Part shown: positions 19,388-27,471 of the stretch, in pieces
How the letters are laid out: every line of letters begins with the position of its first letter
Numbering within the stretch: position 1 is the first letter of the stretch
From: Porticoccaceae bacterium
GTDB lineage: Bacteria; Pseudomonadota; Gammaproteobacteria; Pseudomonadales; Porticoccaceae
Assembly (NCBI GenBank): GCA_029238255.1
Contig: JAQWGK010000078.1
Span: 1-60,085, forward strand
DNA length: 60,085 bases
Direction: 5' to 3'
The notes under the pieces: generated by a model
What the model was told of the DNA's origin: nothing
Databases searched by the model: none
The model's input: the letters and a program-made list of their open reading frames with translations, nothing else
Translations under genes and position numbers: made by a program

Positions 19388-20035
19388 ATGATAAGTTCCA
19401 AAACCAGCACTATAAGTAAAAATAAACCAACGGATAACCGCGTGGCTATTTTGAACAACTCAGAAAAACGCTCAGATCAGTGGAGTCAGCTACTTATATC
19501 AGTAGGTGAAACTCGCGATCGTAAGGCGTTTGCGCAGCTGTTTGAACACTTCGGCCCGCTTCTTAAAGGTTTCGCCCATGCCAGCCGCAACGAAGGTTGG
19601 TTCCCCGGATTGGGTGATGATCTGGTTCAGGAAGTGATGATCAAAGTCTGGAATAAAGCGGCTGGTTACAACGCTGAAAAAGCTTCAGCAACAACATGGA
19701 TATATACGGTTGCCCGTAACTGTCGAATAGATATGCTGCGTCGCAAGAGTAATACCCAGCACTTACCGCTGGAAAACGAAGACTTTTGGCATGAGCCGGA
19801 CGAAGAGACACCTATCACTCTGCTGCAGCAAAAACGCAGTGAAGATAAGGTTCAGTCTTCTCTGTCCCAGCTGCCTAAAGAGCAGGATGAAATTTTACGC
19901 AAGGTTTACCTAGAGGGTAAATCTCATGCCGAGGCGTCTGCTGAACTGGGCCTACCCCTGGGAACAGTTAAATCGCGAGTACGTCTGGCACTACAAAAAA
20001 TGCAAATAATTGTCTCCAAAGAGGCGCAAGAATGA
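19388..20035 (+). CDS. rpoE: ECF RNA polymerase sigma factor, RpoE/ChrR (singlet oxygen) group
   Basis: This 215-residue sigma factor has region 2 (about 48-120: LFEHFGPLLKGFA, GDDLVQEVMIKVWN and TTWIYTVARNCRIDMLRR) and region 4 (about 158-208, with the helix-turn-helix SHAEASAELGLPLGTVKSRV). The stop overlaps the next gene by four bases; that gene encodes a ChrR anti-sigma factor, which places this sigma in the ChrR-controlled ECF group responding to singlet oxygen and organic peroxides in known cases. It differs from the E. coli envelope-stress RpoE. A TGATCC-N18-TAAAAA promoter upstream suggests autoregulation. The N-terminal 30 residues are polar and poorly conserved, so the exact start is uncertain. 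Confidence 0.92.
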   Translation: MISSKTSTISKNKPTDNRVAILNNSEKRSDQWSQLLISVGETRDRKAFAQLFEHFGPLLKGFAHASRNEGWFPGLGDDLVQEVMIKVWNKAAGYNAEKASATTWIYTVARNCRIDMLRRKSNTQHLPLENEDFWHEPDEETPITLLQQKRSEDKVQSSLSQLPKEQDEILRKVYLEGKSHAEASAELGLPLGTVKSRVRLALQKMQIIVSKEAQE

Positions 20036-20721
20036 TTAATAACACTCACCATCATCCCGACGAAAATATGCTGATTGAGTTTTCGGCCGGCACCCTAGAG
20101 ACCGCAGCTTCTATCTGTGTGTCTGCACACCTGCACTTCTGTTCGCGCTGTCGTGAAAAACTACTGCGTCTGGATCAGGTCGGCTCACAAATTATGAGTC
20201 AGGCTAATCCCATTGAAGTGGCAGATAACGCCTTTGATCAGGTGATGGAAAAAATAGATAGCACTGACCTCTCCTCCACCGTGGAGAAATCTACAGCTGC
20301 TGCTACAACGGCAAAAAACACTATCGATGAAGGCTTTCCCTTTAGCGTTAACAAACTGATTAACACTTCACTGATCTCGAAAAACTGGAAGAGACTCTCT
20401 TCATCAGTAGATGTAGCTCGTTTTAAAACCGGGCAGGACAACTATGAAGTGGCACTTCACAAGATCTGCGCCGGTGGCAAAACCCCCAAACATGACCACC
20501 GCGGTACCGAATACACAGTGGTTCTGAAGGGCAGTTTTTCTGATGAGAACGCTGTCTACCGTGAGGGTGACTTCCTTATCCGAGAGCCTGGCGATGTGCA
20601 CCAGCCGATGGGTTCTCAGAATGGCGAATGCATCTGTCTATCCGCCCTCTCCGCACCGATTGTCCCCACCAGCCCACTTGGGTTCTTAATGAAACCCTGG
20701 CTGCGTATTAATCCCATGTAA
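20032..20721 (+). CDS. chrR: ChrR-type zinc anti-sigma factor with C-terminal cupin
   Basis: This 229-residue protein would hold the preceding sigma factor inactive until oxidative damage releases it. The N-terminal zinc anti-sigma motif is His33-x3-Cys37-x2-Cys40 (in SAHLHFCSRC), with N-terminal His residues 6-8 as possible fourth ligand. The C-terminal cupin (about 130-205) has a second metal site with His154, His156, Glu160 (PKHDHRGTEY) and His190 (GDVHQP), the set described for Rhodobacter ChrR. The start overlaps the sigma stop by four bases and a perfect terminator follows the stop, defining a two-gene operon. Confidence 0.93.
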   Translation: MINNTHHHPDENMLIEFSAGTLETAASICVSAHLHFCSRCREKLLRLDQVGSQIMSQANPIEVADNAFDQVMEKIDSTDLSSTVEKSTAAATTAKNTIDEGFPFSVNKLINTSLISKNWKRLSSSVDVARFKTGQDNYEVALHKICAGGKTPKHDHRGTEYTVVLKGSFSDENAVYREGDFLIREPGDVHQPMGSQNGECICLSALSAPIVPTSPLGFLMKPWLRINPM

Positions 20722-20726
20722 TCTTG

Positions 20727-20757
20727 CCCGGTCAGCGCAAAACTGACCGGGTTTTTT
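20727..20757 (+). terminator. Rho-independent terminator of the sigma/chrR operon
   Basis: CCCGGTCAG, a seven-base loop and CTGACCGGG form a perfect 9-bp stem followed by six T, starting five bases after the chrR stop codon. Confidence 0.95.
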
Positions 20758-20852
20758 CATCTAGCTATTTACCGATTGGCAATTCTCTCCGGCGCCTTAT
20801 TCCGCTACACTGCGCAGCTCCAATAACTGCATACATTCGACGATATCTCACA

Positions 20853-22517
20853 ATGGCACAATACGTATACACAATGAATCGGGTGGGCAAAATTGTTCCT
20901 CCCAAACGCGAAATCCTCAAAGATATTTCCCTGTCTTTTTTCCCCGGCGCAAAAATTGGCGTACTCGGCCTAAATGGCTCGGGTAAATCTACCCTGCTAA
21001 AAATTATGGCCGGTCTGGATACCGATATTCAGGGTGAAGCGCGTCCCATGCCAGATCTCAATGTTGGCTATCTGCCTCAGGAACCGCAGCTGGATCCGAA
21101 CAAAGATGTGCGTGGCAATGTTGAAGATGGTGTCCGCGAAGCAGTTGATGCGCTAAAAGGACTGGAGCAGGTCTATCTGGATTATGCAGAGCCAGATGCG
21201 GACTTCGATGCACTGGCCAAGCGTCAGGGCGATCTGGAAGCGATTATTGAAGCCTGGGATGCCCACAATCTGGATCACTCTCTGGATGTAGCCGCCGATG
21301 CCCTGCGCCTGCCGCCATGGGATGCCGATGTCACTTCACTCTCTGGTGGTGAGCGCCGCCGTGTCGCTCTCTGTCGACTGCTGTTATCCCGCCCGGATAT
21401 GTTGCTGCTCGATGAGCCGACTAACCACCTGGATGCAGAATCAGTTTTTTGGCTGGAAAAATTCCTTGAAGAATTTTCCGGCACCGTGGTCGCTGTAACC
21501 CACGACCGTTATTTCCTCGACAATGTTGCCGGCTGGATTCTCGAACTGGATAGAGGTCATGGTATTCCCTACGAGGGCAACTACTCGACCTGGCTTGAGG
21601 GTAAAGAGCGACGACTCAGAACCGAGTCGAAGCAAGAGGCCTCCCGTCAGCGTGCTCTAAAGCAGGAACTCGAATGGGTGCGTCAAAACACCAAGGGTCG
21701 TCAGGCGAAGAGTAAAGCCCGTCTGGCTCGTTTCGACGAACTGAACTCTCAAGAGTTTCAGGCTCGTAACGAAACCAATGAAATTTATATTGCCCCAGGC
21801 GAACGTCTGGGCGACAAAGTGATTGTGCTCGACAATGTCTGCAAGGGTTTTGGCGATCAGGTACTTATCGATAACTTCTCGGTGTCGATTCCCAAGGGCT
21901 CAGTGGTTGGTATTATCGGCGGCAACGGTGCCGGTAAATCGACTCTATTCCGCATGATTGCCGGAACCGAACAGCCCGACAGCGGGACTGTTACTCTCGG
22001 CGAAACCGTTAAGGTGGCCTATGTAGAGCAGAGCCGTGATTCCCTCGATGATAATCACAATGTCTGGGAAGCGATTTCCGGCGGCCACGATATGCTTAAA
22101 ATCGGCAACTATGAAGTTTCATCCCGGGCCTATGCCGGACGCTTTAACTTTAAAGGTTCCGACCAGCAAAAACGTGTGGGTGAATTATCCGGTGGTGAGC
22201 GCGGTCGTCTGCATCTGGCCAACACCCTAAAGCAAGGCGCCAATGTGCTGCTGCTCGATGAACCCTCAAATGATCTGGATATTGAAACCCTGCGCGCGCT
22301 GGAAGAAGCGGTCTTATCTTTCCCCGGCTGTGTCATGGTTATCTCTCACGATCGCTGGTTCCTGGACAGAATTGCGACCCATATTCTGGCCTATGAGGGA
22401 GACAGTGAAATTCAGTTCTTCGAAGGCGGTTACAGTGAATATCATGAAGACTTTATTCGCCGCAAAGGAACCGACGCCCAACCAACCCGCGTTAAATACA
22501 AGCGCTTAAAGGCTTAA
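20853..22517 (+). CDS. ettA: Energy-dependent translational throttle protein EttA (ABC-F)
   Basis: This 554-residue cytoplasmic ATPase binds the ribosomal E site and gates entry into elongation according to ATP/ADP level. Two ABC domains are present: first Walker A GLNGSGKST, signature LSGGERRRVALCR and Walker B LLLDEPTNHLDA; second Walker A GGNGAGKST, signature LSGGERGRLHLAN and LLLDEPSNDLD. The PtIM linker rich in Arg/Lys lies between them (about 245-320). The ATG at 20853 (MAQYVYTMNRVGK) gives a length matching E. coli EttA (555); the open frame extends upstream over the chrR terminator, so the longer reading is rejected. A thioesterase gene starts one base after its stop. Confidence 0.96.
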   Translation: MAQYVYTMNRVGKIVPPKREILKDISLSFFPGAKIGVLGLNGSGKSTLLKIMAGLDTDIQGEARPMPDLNVGYLPQEPQLDPNKDVRGNVEDGVREAVDALKGLEQVYLDYAEPDADFDALAKRQGDLEAIIEAWDAHNLDHSLDVAADALRLPPWDADVTSLSGGERRRVALCRLLLSRPDMLLLDEPTNHLDAESVFWLEKFLEEFSGTVVAVTHDRYFLDNVAGWILELDRGHGIPYEGNYSTWLEGKERRLRTESKQEASRQRALKQELEWVRQNTKGRQAKSKARLARFDELNSQEFQARNETNEIYIAPGERLGDKVIVLDNVCKGFGDQVLIDNFSVSIPKGSVVGIIGGNGAGKSTLFRMIAGTEQPDSGTVTLGETVKVAYVEQSRDSLDDNHNVWEAISGGHDMLKIGNYEVSSRAYAGRFNFKGSDQQKRVGELSGGERGRLHLANTLKQGANVLLLDEPSNDLDIETLRALEEAVLSFPGCVMVISHDRWFLDRIATHILAYEGDSEIQFFEGGYSEYHEDFIRRKGTDAQPTRVKYKRLKA

Positions 22518-22518
22518 T

Positions 22519-22947
22519 ATGGCTAGCATTTGGCACCACCGTCCGAATATAGACGTGATCAATAACAGCATCAACCAAGGCACCATCTGCGATCAGTTGG
22601 GTATTGTGGTTACTGAAGTTGGCGATGACTTTATCAAGGGCACCATGCCCGCGGATGCGCGAACCTTTCAGCCCTTTGGCGTGGTTCACGGCGGTGCCAA
22701 TGTAGTTCTGGCAGAGAGTCTCGGCAGTATTGGCGGGGCTCATGTTATTGATTTAAGCAGCGCCAAAGCTCTGGGTCAGGAAGTTAGTGCGACTCATCTG
22801 CGCCCGGTTTCCTCTGGACTGGTAACTGGCACAGCCAAACCTATTCATCTGGGGCGACGCTCTCAGGTATGGGAAATCAGGCTTGAGGATGATCAGGGGA
22901 AATTAACCTGCATATCCAAGTTAACGCTGGCAATTCTGCCGATTTAA
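22519..22947 (+). CDS. Hotdog-fold acyl-CoA thioesterase (PaaI/YdiI-MenI family)
   Basis: This 142-residue protein has the single hotdog fold of the PaaI-type thioesterases. The key segment FQPFGVVHGGANVVLAESLGS carries the catalytic-type Glu and the HGG substrate-positioning turn; DLSSAKALGQEVSATHLRPV follows. E. coli relatives (YdiI/MenI, EntH) hydrolyse aromatic acyl-CoA such as 1,4-dihydroxy-2-naphthoyl-CoA, but the substrate here is unknown. It starts one base after the ettA stop and is probably co-transcribed; this is positional linkage with no obvious functional link. Confidence 0.88.
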   Translation: MASIWHHRPNIDVINNSINQGTICDQLGIVVTEVGDDFIKGTMPADARTFQPFGVVHGGANVVLAESLGSIGGAHVIDLSSAKALGQEVSATHLRPVSSGLVTGTAKPIHLGRRSQVWEIRLEDDQGKLTCISKLTLAILPI

Positions 22948-23008
22948 ACCTTCTATTGTTTATAACTAGCTCAGCCTTACAAGCTATCGCGTAAAGATTG
23001 AATCGTCC

Positions 23009-23551
23009 TTACCCAGTATCAAGCTGCGGGTTTAATGCCCTTATGCCCTCGGCAGCTTTCTGAGCCTGCTGTCGAGTAGGGTACTGACCGTAAACAATCA
23101 CAAAACTGTGCCGCCCGGCGCTGATAATATTGCGCACTCTCAACTCACCCTCAGCGACGATTATTTTATCCGCAGATTGCTCGGCCATTGCCTGACTCAG
23201 GTAAGCCCCCAACTGCACCGTGTAACCATCGGCACTGATATCAAAGGTTATTTCGACTGGTTGCTGAGGTAATTGCTGTACAGCTTTGTCGACTGCGGGC
23301 TCTTTTTTATTCTGACTTTTAGACTCCAGCGGCGGTTCTGAATTTACTGGCTCTGAATTTACTGGCTCTGCATCTCTAATAGTTCCCTGAGTGCAATGCC
23401 ACTGGTCACTGTTATTGGAAGCCGCTGTACAGTTCCAGCCTTTATATTCGCCTCTTGCACCCGCACCTGAGCTGATATCAAACGTGGTACAGGCATTAAG
23501 GAAAAGTATGACGGTGGACAGCGCTAGTGTTTTTGTTCGTTTCAATTTCAA
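23009..23551 (-). CDS. SPOR-domain lipoprotein
   Basis: This 180-residue protein has a lipoprotein signal (LFLNACTTF, lipidated Cys at residue 21), a low-complexity middle with a duplicated EPVNS unit and a polar linker, and a C-terminal SPOR domain (about 105-175: GYTVQLGAYLSQAMAEQSADK ... FVIVYGQYPTRQQAQKAAEG). SPOR domains bind glycan strands lacking stem peptides at the septum. A role in cell-wall or division processes is inferred from the domain only. It is followed convergently by the thioesterase gene and preceded by a DUF4404 gene 43 bases away on the same strand. Confidence 0.85.
   Translation of the reverse strand: MKLKRTKTLALSTVILFLNACTTFDISSGAGARGEYKGWNCTAASNNSDQWHCTQGTIRDAEPVNSEPVNSEPPLESKSQNKKEPAVDKAVQQLPQQPVEITFDISADGYTVQLGAYLSQAMAEQSADKIIVAEGELRVRNIISAGRHSFVIVYGQYPTRQQAQKAAEGIRALNPQLDTG
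23340..23369. repeat. Tandem duplication of a 15-base unit inside the SPOR lipoprotein gene
   Basis: The unit GAATTTACTGGCTCT occurs twice without interruption and encodes the repeated NSEPV/EPVNS residues of the linker. It is in frame, so copy number can change without breaking the gene. Confidence 0.9.
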
Positions 23552-23594
23552 CTGACAACTCCCTTTGGCGGTTAATGGCTTATCAGCCTATCGA

Positions 23595-23873
23595 CTAAAT
23601 ACCCATACGGGTCAGAATATCCAGTACCTGTCGCATGGCAAAAGCCAGCTTGGGATACTGCGCCTCATAGGCAGAACTCTTCTCCTCAAGCATTTCACGC
23701 AGGCGATGCTCCTCTGCCCCCCTCTCCTCATCAAGCCCTAAAACACCCACCACTATATTGCTGAGAACTTCCCTTTCACTCACCGTGATTTCCGACGCGC
23801 TCTGAAGATCTGCATGCAGGCCCTCGAGCCTTATTTTCAATTCTTCACGGTCATTTGCACCCTTGTCGCTCAT
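23595..23873 (-). CDS. DUF4404 family small protein
   Basis: This 92-residue, highly charged and probably alpha-helical protein (ELKIRLEGLHADLQSASEIT at the N-terminus; EKSSAYEAQYPKLAFAMRQ near the C-terminus, ending LTRMGI) fits the DUF4404 family of small soluble gammaproteobacterial proteins. No function is known. It has no signal peptide or membrane segment. It lies 43 bases upstream of the SPOR lipoprotein gene on the same strand and divergent from the amt promoter region. Confidence 0.75.
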   Translation of the reverse strand: MSDKGANDREELKIRLEGLHADLQSASEITVSEREVLSNIVVGVLGLDEERGAEEHRLREMLEEKSSAYEAQYPKLAFAMRQVLDILTRMGI

Positions 23874-23970
23874 ACGCTTTATCTCCTTGTTGAGTATTTT
23901 TACCCGCTCTCTATCAGCCTATTTTCATACCACCTCTCCAAGAGTATAGACTGCCTGAATCAGCCGGCCC

Positions 23971-23987
23971 TGCATCACTTTAGTGCG
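23971..23987. promoter_or_regulatory. Possible NtrC binding site upstream of amt
   Basis: TGCATCACTTTAGTGCG resembles the NtrC palindrome (TGCACTA-N3-TAGTGCA); the right half matches at six of seven positions and the left half less well. It is centred about 24 bases before the -24 element, closer than usual for NtrC, so the call is tentative. Confidence 0.35.
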
Positions 23988-24001
23988 TGAACCTATCTTT
24001 A

Positions 24002-24017
24002 TGGCATAAAACTTGCT
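24002..24017 (+). promoter_or_regulatory. Sigma-54 promoter of amt
   Basis: TGGCATAAAACTTGCT has the invariant GG (24003-24004) and GC (24015-24016) separated by ten bases, and agrees well with the -24/-12 consensus. Sigma-54 control of an ammonium transporter fits nitrogen regulation. It lies about 120 bases before the amt start. Confidence 0.75.
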
Positions 24018-24138
24018 TTATATTGGGCAGATTCTGGTTTTTAAGGTCAAAATGACCGATTTAGGCACAGTGATAGTGCATTTACAGAAACAAACACACT
24101 TTTAAAGCACCTTTTTGGTGCCTATGCAGGGGAAATTT

Positions 24139-25449
24139 ATGTTGTCTCGCTTTAAAACTCTCGCCGTTAAGACTCTTGCGGTTCTTTTTGCCACACTTCC
24201 AGCCCAGGCCTTTGCCGATGATTTGAATGGCGCTAACACCGCGTGGATTCTTACCTCAACCGCGCTGGTTTTGTTTATGACCATTCCCGGTCTATCGCTT
24301 TTTTACGGCGGTCTGGTTCGTTCAAAGAATGTTCTCTCGGTACTGATGCAGTGTTTTGCCGTTACCTGTCTCGCTTCAATCATCTGGTTCGCTGTCGGTT
24401 ACAGCATGGCCTTTGGTGATGGCGGCGCGGCAAACTGGTTTGTCGGCGGTCTGGACAATATATTCCTCGGCAATGTACTCGAAGGCTCAATGGCTGGCGA
24501 TATTCCCGAGTCAGTATTTGCTATGTTCCAGATGACTTTCGCAATCATTACTCCTGCACTGATCGTCGGCGCTTTCGCTGAGCGTATGCGCTTTAGCTCA
24601 ATGCTGCTGTTTAGTGGCCTGTGGCTGCTTGCAGTTTACGCACCTATTACTCACTGGGTATGGGGCGGCGGCTGGTTGACCGAGATGGGTCTGCTCGATT
24701 TCGCTGGTGGTACTGTTGTACACATCACTGCTGGTGTTGGCGCACTGGTTGCGGCACTGGTGCTTGGCAACCGTAAAGGTTTCCCTCAGCAGGCAATGCC
24801 TCCACACAACCTGACCATGACTGTTACAGGTGCCGGTATGCTATGGGTTGGCTGGTTTGGTTTTAACGCTGGTTCAGCTCTGGCTGCTAACGGCGATGCC
24901 GGTATGGCAATGCTGGTTACTCATATCTCTGCCGCAGCCGGTTCACTGGCGTGGATGACTATGGAATGGATTAAGCACGGCAAACCTTCGGTACTGGGTA
25001 TTGTCACTGGTATGGTTGCAGGTCTGGGTACTATTACGCCAGCCTCTGGTTTTGTTGGCCCCGGTGGTGCACTGATTATCGGTCTTAGCGCCGGTGTTAT
25101 CTGTTACTACGCCACTCAAGCGATCAAGCAGCGCTGGCACATTGATGATTCTCTGGATGTATTCCCGGTTCACGGTGTTGGCGGTATTCTGGGTACATTC
25201 TTTGCTGGTATCTTTGCCTCGGACGCTCTCGGCGTATTTAGCGGCCAGGGTTACAACGAAGGCATGAATATGGCTAGCCAGATGCAAGTTCAAATTGTGG
25301 GTATTGTCTCCACGTTCGTCTATACAGGAATAGTGACATTTATATTACTAAAACTGGTTGATAGCATGTTAGGATTGCGCATCAACGAAGAAGACGAAAC
25401 AAAAGGTCTTGATCTCGCAGAACACGATGAGAGGGGGTATGACCTATAA
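24139..25449 (+). CDS. amt: Ammonium transporter Amt
   Basis: This 436-residue inner-membrane channel imports ammonium. A cleavable signal peptide (MLSRFKTLAVKTLAVLFATL, cut after QAFA) is followed by the Amt fold with NTAWILTSTALVLFMTIPGLSLFYGGLVR, WVWGGGWL, DFAGGTVVHITAGVGALVAAL and DVFPVHGVGGILGT; the two pore His residues are in VVHI and FPVHG. The ATG at 24139 has a good AGGGG Shine-Dalgarno; a TTG further upstream is less likely. A sigma-54 promoter precedes it. The PII gene glnK, usually next to amtB, is not adjacent, so the PII partner must be elsewhere. A clear terminator follows about 110 bases later. Confidence 0.95.
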   Translation: MLSRFKTLAVKTLAVLFATLPAQAFADDLNGANTAWILTSTALVLFMTIPGLSLFYGGLVRSKNVLSVLMQCFAVTCLASIIWFAVGYSMAFGDGGAANWFVGGLDNIFLGNVLEGSMAGDIPESVFAMFQMTFAIITPALIVGAFAERMRFSSMLLFSGLWLLAVYAPITHWVWGGGWLTEMGLLDFAGGTVVHITAGVGALVAALVLGNRKGFPQQAMPPHNLTMTVTGAGMLWVGWFGFNAGSALAANGDAGMAMLVTHISAAAGSLAWMTMEWIKHGKPSVLGIVTGMVAGLGTITPASGFVGPGGALIIGLSAGVICYYATQAIKQRWHIDDSLDVFPVHGVGGILGTFFAGIFASDALGVFSGQGYNEGMNMASQMQVQIVGIVSTFVYTGIVTFILLKLVDSMLGLRINEEDETKGLDLAEHDERGYDL

Positions 25450-25558
25450 TAATAAAAAAATATAGGGGATAACCAAAAATAGCCCGAACGCCACCGCCGA
25501 ACTTTTAATGTTTTAAAAATAAAAAAAGTATTGGCGGGGTGAACCAAAGGGGCATTAG

Positions 25559-25586
25559 GCCGCTGATTTTATCAGCGGCTTTTTTA
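25559..25586 (+). terminator. Rho-independent terminator after amt
   Basis: GCCGCTGA, a five-base loop TTTTA and TCAGCGGC form a perfect 8-bp stem followed by seven T. It separates amt from the RIO1 kinase gene. Confidence 0.92.
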
Positions 25587-25657
25587 TTGGCGGTGATTTT
25601 TTCTCAAACAGATTTTGACCCAATAACAGGGCTAGGCGAACAGGGTATAAAAGCAGC

Positions 25658-26509
25658 ATGAAAATACCAAAACGAATCCAACCGTTAATTGATGACGGCG
25701 TAGTAGATGAGGTTATCCGTCCGCTGATGAGCGGTAAGGAGGCGGCTGTCTATGTGGTTCGTTGCGGCTCGGAGATTCGCTGCGCCAAGGTCTACAAAGA
25801 AGCGCGAAAACGCAGCTTTAAGCAGGCCGTCACCTATCAGGAAGGCCGCAAGGTTCGCAATAGTCGCCGACAGCGCGCCATGGAAAAGGGTTCAAGATTT
25901 GGCCGCAAGCAGCAGGAAGAGACCTGGCAAAATGCCGAGGTGGACGCACTCTATCGTCTCGCCGACGCCGGCGTCAGAGTTCCAACGCCCTACGGCTGCT
26001 TTGATGGCGTTCTGCTGATGGAGCTGGTGACCGATGACGACGGTAATGTGGCCCCAAGACTCAACGATGTTGCTATGTCTGAAGAACAGGCGATCGAAGA
26101 TCATTATCTGGTGATGCAGTATGTTTTAAGAATGCTCTGCGCTGGACTGGTCCATGGCGACCTCTCAGAATTTAATGTGCTGGTCGATGATTACGGCCCG
26201 GTGATTATCGATCTTCCTCAGGCCGTCGATGCCGCAGCCAACAACAATGCCGAAAAAATGTTTGCCCGCGACGTCAACAATATGACAACCTACTACGGTC
26301 AGTTTGCCCCTGAGTTGTTGGACACCCAATACGCCAAAGAGATTTGGGCGCTGTTTGAAGATGGCAAGCTAACCCCTGAGACTGAACTTAGCGGTTACTT
26401 TGCCGAAGACGCGGAACTGGCTGATGTGGATACGGTGATGCAGGAAATTAAAGCCGCATTCGCTGAAGAGCAGGAGCGCCTGGAGCGACTTCGCGAGGCT
26501 GACGCCTAA
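25658..26509 (+). CDS. RIO1-like atypical serine kinase/ATPase (PA4780 type)
   Basis: This 283-residue protein has the RIO kinase core: a phosphate loop GKEAAVYVV near residues 27-35, the ATP lysine in RCAKVYKEA, the catalytic loop LVHGDLSEFNVLV (with catalytic Asp and metal-binding Asn) and the DFG-equivalent VIIDLPQAVD. RIO proteins in archaea and eukaryotes act in ribosome maturation; the bacterial PA4780 group is uncharacterised or acts as a regulatory kinase. It is a single gene, with a terminator before it and the btuF gene facing it after 23 bases. Confidence 0.88.
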   Translation: MKIPKRIQPLIDDGVVDEVIRPLMSGKEAAVYVVRCGSEIRCAKVYKEARKRSFKQAVTYQEGRKVRNSRRQRAMEKGSRFGRKQQEETWQNAEVDALYRLADAGVRVPTPYGCFDGVLLMELVTDDDGNVAPRLNDVAMSEEQAIEDHYLVMQYVLRMLCAGLVHGDLSEFNVLVDDYGPVIIDLPQAVDAAANNNAEKMFARDVNNMTTYYGQFAPELLDTQYAKEIWALFEDGKLTPETELSGYFAEDAELADVDTVMQEIKAAFAEEQERLERLREADA

Positions 26510-26532
26510 AGTCGGAACTAAATCTAAACCGC

Positions 26533-27471
26533 CTAAGTTCTGGCCCGATCAAGATAGTCACACATCATTGCCGCACCATCGAGAATACGCACTGAGTGAC
26601 GCTGCATTAAATCCGCTGGAATCAAATAAATCTGCTCACTGATAACCGCCGAAATAGCATCCCACTTCTGCCAACGCTTAAACCAGTGGGGCTGTTCTTC
26701 CTGACTGCCGCCGGCAATAATCACCTGCGGATCTGCCGCCACAATAGATTCAATATTCACATAGGGCACTAGCGGAATCGCATCGGCAAAAATATTCACC
26801 CCGCCGCAGAGTTCAATCACGCTGCTAACCATATGCTTGCCATTTAAGGTAATCAGCGGCTCATCCCAAATCTGATAAAAGGTTCTGACCAGTGATTTTT
26901 GCTGATTGGCCGCGCGCAGTGCTTTAAGTCGCAGGCTAAATTCCAGCGCTCGCTGCTCGGCCTGATCACTGTGTCCAGAGAGCTGCCCAAAACGTTTGAA
27001 TAGATTGGGAATCTGATCCATCTGTCGGGTTTCAACTACAAAAACCGGGATACCCAATTTGCGTAGCGGATTGATCATCTTATCGCCGTTGCCGGACTGC
27101 CAGGCAATCACCAGATCCGGCTTTAATGACAGGATCAACTCATAATTAGCGGCGGCATAGTTGCTGACCCGCAAAATCTCCTTGGCCTCGAGAGGATAGT
27201 TACTGTACTCATCAGCCCCCACTATCTGCTCCCCCGCGCCTATATGAAAAAGCACTTCGGTAATATTTGGAGCCAGACTAATAATGCGTTTGGCCGGCCG
27301 TGCAAGGTGAACCTGATCGCCATTATCATCAATAACGCTCAGCCCTTCCCCTCTAGACTCAACCGCTTTACTAGCCTCTTTATTAACTTCTGCCATTACT
27401 GCCAATGAACAGACCATGGCTAGGGCCGCACAGCGCTTAAAAACAGTGCTCCTATAAATAAAGCTCTTCAT
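26533..27471 (-). CDS. btuF: Periplasmic cobalamin-binding protein of the B12 ABC transporter (BtuF)
   Basis: This 312-residue protein has an N-terminal export signal (about residues 10-27) and a class III periplasmic-binding fold: RIISLAPNITEVLFHIGAGEQIVGADEYSNYP at about 62-95 and KPDLVIAWQSGNGDK. It would deliver cobalamin to BtuCD. Automated annotation might call it a hemin-binding protein (HmuT), but the riboswitch-controlled operon with btuB and cobO argues for B12. Its ATG overlaps the stop of the ATPase gene by one base. It is the last gene of the operon. Confidence 0.85.
   Translation of the reverse strand: MKSFIYRSTVFKRCAALAMVCSLAVMAEVNKEASKAVESRGEGLSVIDDNGDQVHLARPAKRIISLAPNITEVLFHIGAGEQIVGADEYSNYPLEAKEILRVSNYAAANYELILSLKPDLVIAWQSGNGDKMINPLRKLGIPVFVVETRQMDQIPNLFKRFGQLSGHSDQAEQRALEFSLRLKALRAANQQKSLVRTFYQIWDEPLITLNGKHMVSSVIELCGGVNIFADAIPLVPYVNIESIVAADPQVIIAGGSQEEQPHWFKRWQKWDAISAVISEQIYLIPADLMQRHSVRILDGAAMMCDYLDRART

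Noticed and set aside
20724-20852. 43-residue N-terminal extension of EttA
   Set aside because: It runs through the chrR terminator and is not part of the family; the ATG at 20853 gives the expected length.
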